From Streptomyces natalensis ATCC 27448 (GTDB lineage: Bacteria; Actinomycetota; Actinomycetes; Streptomycetales; Streptomycetaceae), in assembly GCF_000935125.1 (NCBI RefSeq), contig NZ_JRKI01000012.1:19556-83555 (forward strand): 64,000 nt of DNA. The letters are read 5' to 3'. Every line of letters begins with the position of its first letter. Within the stretch, counting starts at the first letter, position 1. Below are positions 1-9,148 of this stretch, piece after piece. Position numbers and translations under genes: made by a program. A model generated the notes under the pieces. It was not told the origin of the DNA, did not search any database, and saw nothing but the letters and a program-made list of their open reading frames with translations.

Positions 1-368
1 GACCAAGAACGGAGTTCTGGGTCGAAGGTGTAGATCCACTCCACAGCCTCCCAGGGGCGATTATCCCGAGCTGCGAGATACCGGCCCTTCCCTTCACTGC
101 CGACGGGATCGTCATCCACACCTTCCGGATGCCCGTTGGTGAGAGCCAAGAACCAAGATGGGAGGGAATCAGGTGCGACATCCTCCTCATCGAAATCTGC
201 CTCACGGGAGATTTCGATGGCTTCGGAAAGAAGGCTTCGCAAGCGTGCTGTGTATTCTGCAGAGCTGGATGCAGGAGCCACGATCAGAAGTCCCAACAGC
301 TTGATGGGTTCTTGCGTCGGGCGCGCTCGCAAACGTGATAGTTCATGCGTCGGGTCATAGCGGTTCAT
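1..368 (-). CDS. Probable RHS-toxin immunity protein (3' end outside window)
   Basis: Reading leftwards from ATG at 368 (SD GAGGA, spacing about 4) the frame stays open to the window edge, giving 122 residues of an unfinished protein. The visible part is acidic, begins MNRYDPTHELSRLRA and contains the aromatic stretch RPWEAVEWIYTFDPELRSW. I do not recognise the family. It starts 15 bp after the stop of the RHS toxin on the same strand, the standard place for the cognate immunity gene of a polymorphic toxin. Base composition is lower in GC than the rest of the window, as is common for toxin tips and their immunity genes. The function is inferred from position only. Confidence 0.6.
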   Translation of the reverse strand, partial: MNRYDPTHELSRLRARPTQEPIKLLGLLIVAPASSSAEYTARLRSLLSEAIEISREADFDEEDVAPDSLPSWFLALTNGHPEGVDDDPVGSEGKGRYLAARDNRPWEAVEWIYTFDPELRSW

Positions 369-383
369 GGGTTCCTCTTCATG

Positions 384-3300
384 TTAACTGGCATCGATCA
401 CTCTACCGGACCCCGGGATTATTGCGTTTCTGAGCGCGTCGAAGTAATTCTTTCCGTGTTTGGTGTTATCCGGAAGGCCGAACAACCCTGGACCGTCGGA
501 CTGATCAGGCGCAACCTTGAGCGCTCGGTTCCAGTCTCGGGCACTACCTTCCCACCAGCTGGGTTTACGTTGAGGTAGGGAGTCACGGTCGATTTCGTCG
601 ACGAAGGACCTAGGGACATCGAATGCGACGATCTGATTTCCCTTGAACGCTTCAGTGTGAGAAATATCGCCAGTCATGTTGAGGTAGAGAGCGCCACTCC
701 CTGAAAGTGAGACATCCCCGTTTTCGTTGACCGTGAGACGCATGGTTTCCGGAATCGAAGTATCCTGCTTCCGGTATACCGTAACCGTGCATTCTGGGGC
801 GAGCCCGAGTGGGTCGCTCCATATATACGGGTTGTGGACGTAAGTCGCCGGATTGGGTGCAGGGGTGAGCCCGAGTGGATCGGGGGTGGCGTATCGAGCA
901 GTTTCCGGATCGTAGTAGCGATGGAAATTGTAGTGAAGGCCGCTTTCAAGGTCGAAGTATTGACCGGGGAAGCGAAGGGGAGTATAGGCGGCGGCGCTAG
1001 TATTCCAGGTAGTGGTGCCCCACAGGGTGGTGCGCGTACGGGCGGCGATGGTGCCGGCTTCGTCGAGGAGTTCGGTGGGGGTGCCGACGAGGTCGGTAAC
1101 GATGGCGAAGAAGCGCTGATCGGTCTCGTGTTGCGGGGTGTGGGATGTGGTGCGACGTTCGCGCTGGGTCACGGGGGTGAGCCCCTGATGGTCCCAGGTG
1201 AGGGTCGTTTGCCTGGGGTCGCCGTAGACGAGGGTGGTCTGCTCGCACAGGGTCGTGCCGTCCCAGGTGAAGTTCACCTGTTCGGCGATGCTCTGGCCGT
1301 CCGGGGTGAGACGTAGTTTGGCGGTGCGTCGGCCGAGGGGGTCGTAGCAGTAGCGCCAGGTTGTGCCGTCTGGAGTGGTACAGGCGATCAGGCGGTCTTC
1401 GGGGTCCCAGGTGTAGTGCCAGGTGTCGGGCTTGCGGGAGAGGCGAGTTTTCTGACGCAGGGTGGTGCGCCCGGCTGCGTCGTATTCGTAGCGGACGGCT
1501 CCAGCGCGGTTGATGCGGGTGCCTGTGTAGGCGCGCTCGCCTCGGGCTTCGGGGGCTGGGTGACGGTCGGGCCAGGTGGCGTGGGTCTGGTTTCCGGCCG
1601 AGTCGTAGGCATAGCTCTCGGTCCAATTGTGGGCGGAGACGGTGGTGACTCGGCCGACGGCGTCGAGCTCGAAGAGACGGGGGCCATTGAGGTGGTCGTC
1701 GATGCCGGTGAGGTTGCCGTCCGCGCGATAGGTGTATGCGCGGTGCTGGATGGTTTTGGCGGCTGAGGTGACCTGCTGGTCGGTGAGGCGGCCGAGGGCG
1801 TCGAATTGGTTGGCGATGGTGATATCGCCGAGGGTGCGGGAGAGTTCCTGGCCGCGAGCATCGTGCTCGAAAGCCAGTGTGCGGCCGGAAACGTCAAGCC
1901 TTGTGCGCTGCCCGGCTGCGTCGTAGGTCCAGGCGCTCACCGCGCCGGTTGGGGTGGTGCGGGATTGTCGGCGGCCAAGGGCGTCGTAGGTGAAGGTGGT
2001 GGTGTGGCCGTTCACCGTCTCGGCAACGACTCGGCCGGACTCGTTGCGGGTGTAGGTAAGTTCGCTGTCCGGTCCTGTGATCTGGGTCAGATGGCCGGCG
2101 GCGTCGTAGGTAAAGGTGGTGAGTTCGCCGTTGACGTTCTTGGCGGTTGTGCGGCCCAGTGCGTCGTGGGTGAAGCGGATCGTGTGGCCGAGCGGGGTGG
2201 TGCGGGAGGTCAGTCGGCCCGTCGCGTCCTGTGTGTAGGTCTGAGTGCGCCCGTCGAAGTCCGTTTCAGAGATCAGGCGCCCGGCCTCATCGTACTCGTA
2301 GCGCCAGGTCAGGCCCTGAGGGTTGGTGACCTTCATAAGCTTGAGTTCGGTGTCATGCACGAACTCGTGGCGTGCACCGTCCGGGTCGGTGCGCGCTTTC
2401 AATTGGTCGAAGTGGCCGTATTCGAAGGTGGTGACCTGACCCAGGGGGTCGGTGGTGGCGGTGCGGTTGCCCTCGCCGTCGTAGGACCAGGCTTCCTGCG
2501 TGCCGTCCGGATTGATGCGGGTTGCGAGATGTCCTTCCGGGGTCCACCGCAAATGGGTGGTGTTACCGAGGGGGTCGACGACGGACGTGACGCGGCCGAA
2601 CGTGTCCCGGCGGAATGTCGTGACGGCACCGAGAGGGTCGGTGACCGTGAGGGGGAGCCCTGCCGCGTCGCACTCGATTCGGGTAGTGCTTCCCAGCGGG
2701 TCGCTGACGGAGGTGAGATGACCACGTTCGTCATAGGTGAAGCGGGTGGTGTGGCCGGTGGGGTCGGTGACGGCGACCCGGTTGCCTTTGGTGTCGTACT
2801 CCTGGCGGAGGGTGAGGCCGTCGGGTCCTGTGATCTCCGCTGGGAGGCCGAGGTCGGTGTAGGCGGCGGTGCTGGTGGAGCCGTCCGGGCGGATGACGGA
2901 GACGAGGTGGCCGTCCTCGTCGTAGGTGAGGTGTGTGGCGTTGCCGAGAGGATCGGTGATCTGCAGCGGGCGGTCGTGGGCGTCGTAGGTGGTGCGTGTG
3001 GTGTTGCCGAGAGGGTCGGTAACCGCGATGACCTGGAGGCGGTCGTTGATGAGGTACCGGGTGGGGAAGCCTTCGCCGTTGGTGCGTGTGGTGGTGCGGT
3101 GGCCCGTCTCGAGGTCGACCTCGCCGTAGGCGAACCGGTTGGCCAGGTGCCCCTCGATGCCGGACTGGGCGGTGCAGCGGTGGCGTTCGTCGTAGCTGTA
3201 CTCGTAGCGGGAGTCGTTGGAGTCGACCCAGGCGGTCATGCGGTGGTCGGTGTCGTACTCGAACCGGGTCACGGCGCCGGTGGAGTTGGTGACGGTGGTG

Positions 3301-4238
3301 AGGTTGCCGTCCTCGTCGTGGCCGTAGGAGCGGATTAGCTGGTCCGAGCCATCGTCGGCGGCACCGGTCAGGTGCAGGGCAGTGAGGCGGCCGTTCTCGT
3401 CGCAGGTGAGCTTGAGTTCGTAGCCGGCGCTGTGGCGGATGGCGTAGGGGATGCCGGTCTCGTCGGCGTAGTCGAAGGTGATCCGCTGTCCGTTGCGGTC
3501 CGAGATCTCGTCCGGCAGGGCCAGACCGGGGGTGTGCAGGGCATCGGCGAAGTAGCGGGTCTGGCCGGTCTCGGGGTCGTGGACGGCCCAGTCGTCCTGG
3601 AGGGTGCGCATCAGGGGCCAGCGCGGGCCGTGCCGGGGCAGTACGCGTTCGCCGGTCTCGGGTATCGGGTAGCGCAGCAGCATCCCGGACTCCGTGACGA
3701 AGATGATCTCGTCGTTGGCGATTTCCAGGCGCTGGTCGATGGTGGAGGACCACGACGGCCCGATGTGGCGTCCGATGCGTGTCGAGGACTCGTATTTGCG
3801 GGTGAAGATCAGCGGTAGGGCGCCAGGGAGGGAGATGTCGGTCTGGGTAAGGAACACCCTGCCCGTGGCGAGGTCGACAGGGTCCGTGCCATCGGTGCAC
3901 ATCCCCTTCTCCTGGCGGGTACTGGCGTTCTCGTGGTCGGCTTTGGCCTGCTCGTGGGCTCCGCCGGACCGGCCGCCGGATTGCCCACCACCGGACGGGC
4001 GCCCGCCGTCGCTCGTGCCGTGGGGCGCGTGCGGCATGTCCTGCTTGCTGTCCTTGAGGTGTTTGCCGAATTCCGCGGCCTGCTTGGCCTCGTTCTCGGC
4101 GTGGTTGGTGGCGACCTTCTTCATCCGCTGACCTGTCCCGTGGTACAGGTCCTCGACCGCCTTGCCCGCGTCCTTGCCGAGGGTCTTGCCCAGCTTTTCG
4201 GCGGCGTGCTCCAGTGCCTTGACGATCGGATTGCTCAT
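384..4238 (-). CDS. RHS/YD-repeat polymorphic toxin with variable C-terminal tip
   Basis: 1284 aa. Residues 1-60 (MSNPIVKALEHAAEKLGKTL...) form a helical leader resembling the start of the deaminase toxin at 29381-30193. A low-complexity Gly/Ser/His linker follows to about residue 100, then a DUF6531 entry (CTDGTDPVDLATGRVFLTQT), about 30 YD/RHS repeats (YDEAGRL-type), and the RHS core boundary with YNFHRYYDPETARYATPDPLGL-like spacing near residue 1145. The last 140 residues after DPLGLAPE are a lower-GC toxin tip that I cannot assign; it has VTVYR near its start and ends IIPGSGRVIDAS. The shell is expected to encapsulate the tip. Start ATG 4238 overlaps the upstream partner gene by 4 bp (ATGA), so the two are translationally coupled. 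Delivery is probably by a type VII system encoded elsewhere. Confidence 0.92.
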   Translation of the reverse strand: MSNPIVKALEHAAEKLGKTLGKDAGKAVEDLYHGTGQRMKKVATNHAENEAKQAAEFGKHLKDSKQDMPHAPHGTSDGGRPSGGGQSGGRSGGAHEQAKADHENASTRQEKGMCTDGTDPVDLATGRVFLTQTDISLPGALPLIFTRKYESSTRIGRHIGPSWSSTIDQRLEIANDEIIFVTESGMLLRYPIPETGERVLPRHGPRWPLMRTLQDDWAVHDPETGQTRYFADALHTPGLALPDEISDRNGQRITFDYADETGIPYAIRHSAGYELKLTCDENGRLTALHLTGAADDGSDQLIRSYGHDEDGNLTTVTNSTGAVTRFEYDTDHRMTAWVDSNDSRYEYSYDERHRCTAQSGIEGHLANRFAYGEVDLETGHRTTTRTNGEGFPTRYLINDRLQVIAVTDPLGNTTRTTYDAHDRPLQITDPLGNATHLTYDEDGHLVSVIRPDGSTSTAAYTDLGLPAEITGPDGLTLRQEYDTKGNRVAVTDPTGHTTRFTYDERGHLTSVSDPLGSTTRIECDAAGLPLTVTDPLGAVTTFRRDTFGRVTSVVDPLGNTTHLRWTPEGHLATRINPDGTQEAWSYDGEGNRTATTDPLGQVTTFEYGHFDQLKARTDPDGARHEFVHDTELKLMKVTNPQGLTWRYEYDEAGRLISETDFDGRTQTYTQDATGRLTSRTTPLGHTIRFTHDALGRTTAKNVNGELTTFTYDAAGHLTQITGPDSELTYTRNESGRVVAETVNGHTTTFTYDALGRRQSRTTPTGAVSAWTYDAAGQRTRLDVSGRTLAFEHDARGQELSRTLGDITIANQFDALGRLTDQQVTSAAKTIQHRAYTYRADGNLTGIDDHLNGPRLFELDAVGRVTTVSAHNWTESYAYDSAGNQTHATWPDRHPAPEARGERAYTGTRINRAGAVRYEYDAAGRTTLRQKTRLSRKPDTWHYTWDPEDRLIACTTPDGTTWRYCYDPLGRRTAKLRLTPDGQSIAEQVNFTWDGTTLCEQTTLVYGDPRQTTLTWDHQGLTPVTQRERRTTSHTPQHETDQRFFAIVTDLVGTPTELLDEAGTIAARTRTTLWGTTTWNTSAAAYTPLRFPGQYFDLESGLHYNFHRYYDPETARYATPDPLGLTPAPNPATYVHNPYIWSDPLGLAPECTVTVYRKQDTSIPETMRLTVNENGDVSLSGSGALYLNMTGDISHTEAFKGNQIVAFDVPRSFVDEIDRDSLPQRKPSWWEGSARDWNRALKVAPDQSDGPGLFGLPDNTKHGKNYFDALRNAIIPGSGRVIDAS

Positions 4239-4969
4239 TCGAAGCTCGCCCCCGCAGCCTTCGTTTCGAATTCGGCGGCGTGCCCGGCCACCGTCCGTGC
4301 ATGTGCGTGCAGCTTCTCCGCGCGTGCTTGCAGCGCCTCCGGGTGGATGGAGAAGCTCTCGCCGGCACGTCCCCCTCCGCCGCCGGCTGAGACGCCAAGG
4401 GCAGACTCCGCGGCCTGGAAGACCAGCCCGCCCACCGCCTTGCCGACCGTCTCGACGAGGGGATTGATGGCCGCTTCGATGACCTGGCCGATGATGTACT
4501 GCTCCAGTTGCTGGACGAGGTAGTCCATGAGCTTTTCGGCGGCTTCGACGACCAGGGCCTCGGCGGCTTCGGCGAGGCCGAGGGTGGCGACGGCCGCGGC
4601 CTGATCAGCGACGAACGTGATAGCCAACACGGTGAGTTCGGCGATGGCTTCTACCTTCATCGCCACGATCGTGTCCGCGGCGATGTCCAGCGCGTCGGCC
4701 ACCACATGGCAGGCGTTGACCAGTTCCGTCATGTGGCTGTCGGACATCTGGCCCCATTTGGCCAGCAGCGCCTCGTACGACGCGCCCTGGTAGACGTCTT
4801 CGAGCTGCTTGATCGTGGCGGTGGAGTCCTTGTGGGTGTCATCCACCTTCTGCGCGAAATCCCGTACGTGGGACCCGAATTCGCGGACCTTGTCCTCATT
4901 GATGTTCGGCCAGTTCACCCCGATGAACTGAAGGAACGACACCACCTGACCAGGCAGTTCGATCGCCAT
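4235..4969 (-). CDS. WXG100-like / CpnT-N-terminal-like partner of the RHS toxin
   Basis: 244 aa, almost wholly alpha-helical, beginning MAIELPGQVVSFLQFIGVNW followed by PNINEDKVREF. The W-P-x-x-N-E-D pattern and the helical hairpins fit the WXG100-like domain found at the N-terminus of CpnT-type toxins and used as a type VII secretion signal or chaperone. Start chosen at ATG 4969: SD GGGGGAG lies 4-5 nt upstream, and the paralogue at 30190-30915 begins with the same AIELP. An upstream in-frame ATG at 5029 would add 20 unconserved residues. A Gly-rich stretch (SAGGGGGRAG) precedes a C-terminal helical domain. It is first in the operon with the RHS toxin (4-bp overlap). Confidence 0.85.
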   Translation of the reverse strand: MAIELPGQVVSFLQFIGVNWPNINEDKVREFGSHVRDFAQKVDDTHKDSTATIKQLEDVYQGASYEALLAKWGQMSDSHMTELVNACHVVADALDIAADTIVAMKVEAIAELTVLAITFVADQAAAVATLGLAEAAEALVVEAAEKLMDYLVQQLEQYIIGQVIEAAINPLVETVGKAVGGLVFQAAESALGVSAGGGGGRAGESFSIHPEALQARAEKLHAHARTVAGHAAEFETKAAGASFE

Positions 4970-6092
4970 ACTGCTCCCCCTTGTCGAAACCCCGCAGCAG
5001 CTCACCAGACAATATTCAAGGGGGCGCAACGTGTAGGTAAATAGATGGTCTAGGTAGGGTCAGCAGTGCATCTTTTGGCCAGGATTGGCCAGAAGTACAG
5101 GGCGCCCGCTGAAATCCCCTCAGGGATCCCCCACCGCCCCGGTCCGCCGTGCCTCCGCCTCCGCCCCTGGACGCGGCCCGTTGACGGTGTCCGTGCCGTC
5201 CACCGATGCCTCCCCAACAGGTCAGGGCCAGGGCGCCCGTCACCACCAGAAGCCGGTGACGGCCAGACGGGTCAGGCCGTCACGGGCGCGGTCGACGAGC
5301 CAGACCCTCGACATCGCCGCGGTGCAGCGACCACCGCGACGATCTCGTCCTGTGAACCGCCGCTTCGGAACCACAAGCACACACGCGACATGCGGATCGC
5401 ACCGAAGAAGAGTGCCCCTTTCATCCATTTCTGCTCCAGCCGGGGATCCGTACCCCGGCTCCCACCATCGTGTTTCCGCTGTTCAGTCAGCGTGGCGGTC
5501 GCACTCCAGGGCGGCCGAGGATCGCAACAACTTCTCCCGTGCGCAGGCCACGGATGACGCCCGCACTGACGGCTCTCCAACCGCGCCAAGTGGCAGTCGT
5601 CATCTGGGATGACAGAGGACAAGGAGGCTGCTCAGACGCCTCCGGCGGCCCCATACCTCTGGGGTTTTTCAGGGACTTTCAGCTCTGTCAGAGGGACTTT
5701 CGAGGGAGTTTCGGCTACCCAGAGCGGCAAGCGCTTGAAAGGCCGGAAAGGGTCCCCGACGCAGGCCAGAAGGCCTTTCCGAGATGAAGTCCCAGGTAGG
5801 GGCGGACGAGTCGGCCTTATACGCCGAGTAATGGCTCACGGCAGTTCGCCTACGGCAGACGCCCATAACTGGAGACCTGCCCGGAGACCATGCCAACGTA
5901 CGGGTGCCGGCAAAACCGCTTCTCAACGGGAGGACGATCAGCTGCCATGGACTACTACGCCCGAGATTCACATTCGCACCTCAGCGCCCCTGAGTCAGCC
6001 AGTACGCGCGCTACCAGATTCCCGGTTTCACCAAACCTGGACTTCTCCGGATCGTGGACGCATCAACGCTTCTCACCCACTGGAGACCGGAG
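4970..6092. other. Non-coding stretch between toxin operon and excisionase
   Basis: Overlapping frames here are short, lack ribosome-binding sites and show no family motifs. The left part holds the toxin-operon promoter region. A CCCC-N8-GGGG stem followed by five T (5649-5669) could be a small terminator reading rightwards, and three GGGACTTTC-type direct repeats follow it. No tRNA or obvious attachment core was seen. Confidence 0.5.
5672..5712. repeat. Three GGGAC/GTTTC direct repeats upstream of xis/int
   Basis: GGGACTTTC occurs at 5672-5680 and 5693-5701, and GGGAGTTTC at 5704-5712. The spacing is irregular (21 and 11 bp). They lie about 380 bp upstream of an excisionase and integrase, so arm-type or Xis-binding sites are possible, but this is inference from position. 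Confidence 0.4.
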
Positions 6093-6362
6093 ATGCACGA
6101 CCAGATCGCGTCCACACATAAAGCCGAGTTCTTGAACCTGACCAACGCGGCAGAATACCTCGGCATTTCACCCAACACCCTGTATATCTGGCGTCACCGA
6201 CGGCAGGGCCCTCCGAGCTTCCGCATGGGAGGTCGCGTGATGTACAGGATCTCGGTACTCAACGAGTGGGTGATAGCACAGGAGCAGGCGGATTCACGTT
6301 CCAACGCTGCTCTCAGTCCTCTCAGTCAGAAGCCGATGACACGCACAGTACGCACTCCTTGA
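6093..6362 (+). CDS. Excisionase-like helix-turn-helix (MerR/Xis) protein
   Basis: 89 aa. Residues 10-60 are a winged helix-turn-helix of the excisionase/AlpA type: LNLTNAAEYLGISPNTLYIW then RHRRQGPPSFRMGGRVMY. This is the common Xis of actinobacterial integrative elements, a DNA-bending directionality factor partnering a tyrosine recombinase. Start ATG 6093 is preferred over ATG 6054 because GGAGACCGG sits just upstream. The integrase fragment starts 100 bp downstream on the same strand. The C-terminal 30 residues are Ser/Pro-rich without a recognisable domain. Confidence 0.85.
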   Translation: MHDQIASTHKAEFLNLTNAAEYLGISPNTLYIWRHRRQGPPSFRMGGRVMYRISVLNEWVIAQEQADSRSNAALSPLSQKPMTRTVRTP

Positions 6363-6462
6363 CGTCAATCCGAGCCGGAAGGTAGTGCGCCGAAGTTCCG
6401 GTGCGCGTTTTTCCACCAGAACATACAGGAATACGCAGTTGAGTTCATAGGAGCATTTTCTC

Positions 6463-7021
6463 TTGGCGGGGTACATAGAAGACCGCTGGCTCAAGAAGAA
6501 GCCCAACCAGGACACCGGTAAGCGGGAGCGGACTGCCCTGTGGGGCCAGGGCAAGCGCTACCGGGTGAAGGGCGTCCCGGGTGTCCGAGACCGCTCGTTT
6601 GACACGAGCGAGGACGCGAAGCAGTGGCTCGCCAAAGCGCAGACCGACAACACGCGTGGTGAATTCGTCGACCCCCGCGACGGGGCGATCCCCCTCACTC
6701 AGTACATCGAGAAGTACTGGTGGCCGAGCCGGTCAGACGAACCGTCGACCGCCGCCCCCATGCGCAGCAAGATCTGGAACCACGTCATCCCCTTCCTCGG
6801 TGCAACGGCGCTCCGGGACATTGACGCTGCCGTGCTGCGCGCCTGGAAAGTCCAGCTGCTGGCGCGGGCCGAGGCGTCCACGGCCCACGTAATCTGGATT
6901 CACCTCTCCACGATCCTCCAAGCGGCCGTCGACGACGGGCGCCTGATCAAGAATCCCTGCAAGGTCAGCCGGACGGTCAAGGCCCCCAAAGCCGCGAGGA
7001 AGAAGGCCAAGGCATGGCTAA
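6463..7021 (+). pseudogene. Tyrosine integrase, N-terminal half only (cut by IS)
   Basis: The frame starts at TTG 6463 (SD GGAG about 10 nt upstream) and encodes an N-terminal arm-type DNA-binding region (KRYRVKGVPGVRDRSFDTSE, a typical Arm-DNA-bind pattern) and a SAM-like core-binding domain to about residue 186. The entire catalytic domain carrying R-H-x-x-R and Tyr is absent. The reading frame runs into the IS at 7022 and stops at 7041, with the last six residues IS-encoded. No matching C-terminal half appears beyond the IS, so this is not a simple insertion: DNA was deleted or rearranged. The element can no longer integrate or excise with its own recombinase. Confidence 0.88.
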
Positions 7022-7874
7022 GACGTCATCTCATTTGGTGACTCTGCGGTAGCAGATGAGGGTGCAGGCGATGCTGGTGAAAGCCAGGAAGTGCTCGGCT
7101 TTGCGCTCGTAGCGGCGGTGCAGGCGGCGGCATCCGGCGAGCCAGGACATCGTGCGCTCGACGGTCCAGCGGTGGCGGCCCAGACGGGTCGAGGACTCGA
7201 TGCCCTTGCGGGCGATGCGGTGCCTGATGCCGCGGCCACGTAACCATCGCCGCAGGTGGTCGTAGTCGTATCCCTTGTCCGCGTGCAGCTTTGCCGGTCT
7301 GCGTCGCCGGCGCCCACGCCGGGAGCGGATGGGTGGTATGCCCTTCACGAGCGGGATCAGTGCTTGACTGTCGTGGAGGTTCGCTCCCGAGATTCCGACG
7401 GACAGGGGCAGACCGGTCCGCTCGGTGATCAGATGGATCTTCGAGCCGTACTTGCCCCGGTCGACAGGATTCGGACCTGTCAGGTCCCCCTTTTCAGGGC
7501 CCGCATGTTCACCGAGTCGATCGCGCAGCGGGACCAATCAAGCTCGCCGCGGGCGCCGAGCTCGTCAAGGACCAGGCGATGAAGTTTGGCCCACACCCTG
7601 GCCTTCGTCCACTCGGCAAAGCGCCGGTGAGCGGTCGCTCCGGACGGGCCGAACGACGCGGACGGCAGCTGCTGCCACGTGCAGCCCGACGTGGCCACGA
7701 ACACGATTGCAGCCAGTACCTCACGGTCACCGTGCCGACGTCGGCCGCCGCCTTGAGGTCTCGACGGAGCCTCCGGAACCACCCGCTGGAACAGTTCCCA
7801 CAACTCATCCGGCACCAGCCGCTCAACGATCGAGACCACGACCGCAAGCTTACCGAGCCAAATGAGATGACATC
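7022..7874 (-). mobile_element. IS5-family (IS427-like) insertion sequence, 853 bp
   Basis: The terminal inverted repeats are GACGTCATCTCATTTGG (7022-7038) and its partner at 7858-7874, with one mismatch over 17 bp. TAA flanks both ends (7019-7021 and 7875-7877), compatible with a short target duplication or with conserved end bases. It carries a two-frame transposase on the minus strand. The left flank is a truncated integrase and the right flank is the end of an MFS transporter gene, whose TAG stop uses the last IS base. Confidence 0.88.
7031..7839 (-). CDS. IS5-family DDE transposase in two frames (programmed frameshift)
   Basis: OrfA (GTG near 7839 to 7480) encodes the N-terminal region (VSIVERLVPDELWELFQRV) through the first catalytic Asp (CAIDSVNMRALK). 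OrfB (frame open from 7537 to 7031) continues KGDLTGPNPVDRGKYGSKIH and contains the second Asp (LHADKGYD) and the Glu region (HRWTVERTMSWL). The two frames overlap at A4G5 on the coding strand (7486-7494), a classic -1 slippery run: a slip there joins ALK to KGDLTGP exactly as in intact relatives. Apart from the frame break nothing is degraded, so the transposase is probably functional. Confidence 0.9.
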
Positions 7875-9148
7875 TAAGCACGATGCTCCTTGGTGAGGCG
7901 GGCGGTAAGGGTCTGGGTGCGATGGAGCTGGACGGCGGTCGCCGCGAGGACTGCGGTGAGCAGCAGCCAGCTGGCGGTGTAGCCGGTGACGCCGACGAGC
8001 ACGCCGAACAGCGGCGGCATGGCGGCGGCGATGATCTGGTTGAGGGAGATCGCGAAGCTGATCGTGGAGGCCACGGCGTGGCTCGGCGCGATATCGGCGA
8101 TCTGGACGAGGTAGAGCGGGTACCAGCCGACGGACAGCAGTCCGAGCAGGGCGCACAGCCCGTAGCCCAGGACGCGGGGTGAGCCGGGGCCGAGCAGGGT
8201 CAGGGCGGCCACCGGCAGAGCGGAGACGGCGAGGAGCCACTTCAGCGAGCGCATCCGTTTGCCGGGCCAGAAGCGATCGCTGATCCAGGCGAGGCCGATC
8301 CGACCGCCGATCCCGGCCGCCTGCGCCACGGCGTACATGAACCCGGCGGTCACGATGGGAATGTGCAGGTAACCGGTGAGGAAGAGCAGGATCTGCGCCG
8401 AGAACACGTATTGGAAGGCCGCCAGCGCCAGACCGCTGAGGAGCAGCGAGCGCACCAGCCGGTCCTTGACCAGGTCCGCAATGAGGCGGCGCAGCTTGAC
8501 CGAGGGCTTCCGGGTGCCGGCGGTGTTGTCGCCGGCCTTGCGGTAGAAGGTGGCGAAGATGATGCCGCCGGTGATTCCGGCGGCGCCCTGGACGACCACC
8601 GCGGCCGTCCAGCCGTGGTGCAGGGCCAGGGCGGGGAGGATCGCACCGGCGAGCGAGGCGCCGATCGGCAGGCCGCTCTGTCGGATGCCGGTGGCCATGC
8701 CCTGGAGGGAGGGCTCGAACCAGCGGGTGATGGCCCGTTGTCCGCCGGGCAGGATGCTTCCGTAGAAGGCGCCCATGACCAGGATGAACAGCAGCAGGAC
8801 CGGGTAGCTGGGGCCGACCGCGGCGGCGATGAACGCGGTGATGCCCATGGCGATCATCGTCAGGGAGACGACCCATCGTTCCCCGTAGCGGTCGATGGCC
8901 CTCCCGATGACCAGCATGGAGGTGATCGGCCCGGCCTGGATCGCGGTGGCCGCGAGTGCGGCCGTCGCGGCGGACAGATGGAAGGTGTCCTTCCAGAACG
9001 GCATCAGGACGCTGACGCCGGAGTAGAGGACGGAGCCCGTGGTCAGCGCGGTGACCGCGACGGACAGGACGACCCACTTGTACGAGCCGCCGGCGCGGGT
9101 GGCCGGCGGGGCGGGGGCCGTGGTGGGGTCGATGTCCTGCGTCGTCAC
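7874..9148 (-). CDS. MFS transporter (12 TM) of the KamA-type gene cluster
   Basis: 424 aa with twelve hydrophobic helices, a TM2-TM3 loop motif IGRAIDRYGERW and a long cytoplasmic loop after TM6 (residues about 205-225), typical of the major facilitator superfamily (oxalate/formate antiporter-like subgroup). Start is GTG 9148, overlapping the cupin stop by 4 bp (GTGA), and it is the last gene of a five-gene minus-strand operon. The stop codon TAG at 7876-7874 takes its final base from the neighbouring IS, so the native C-terminus may have been a few residues longer; all helices are present. Likely exports the pathway product or imports its precursor. Confidence 0.85.
   Translation of the reverse strand: MTTQDIDPTTAPAPPATRAGGSYKWVVLSVAVTALTTGSVLYSGVSVLMPFWKDTFHLSAATAALAATAIQAGPITSMLVIGRAIDRYGERWVVSLTMIAMGITAFIAAAVGPSYPVLLLFILVMGAFYGSILPGGQRAITRWFEPSLQGMATGIRQSGLPIGASLAGAILPALALHHGWTAAVVVQGAAGITGGIIFATFYRKAGDNTAGTRKPSVKLRRLIADLVKDRLVRSLLLSGLALAAFQYVFSAQILLFLTGYLHIPIVTAGFMYAVAQAAGIGGRIGLAWISDRFWPGKRMRSLKWLLAVSALPVAALTLLGPGSPRVLGYGLCALLGLLSVGWYPLYLVQIADIAPSHAVASTISFAISLNQIIAAAMPPLFGVLVGVTGYTASWLLLTAVLAATAVQLHRTQTLTARLTKEHRA

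Noticed and set aside
1806..3338. 510-aa plus-strand frame opposite the RHS gene
   Set aside because: Gly/Val/Ala-rich shadow of the minus-strand RHS repeats; no ribosome-binding site or motif.
5066..5622. Overlapping short frames on both strands in the gap after the toxin operon
   Set aside because: No start signal, no conserved motif, mutually overlapping.
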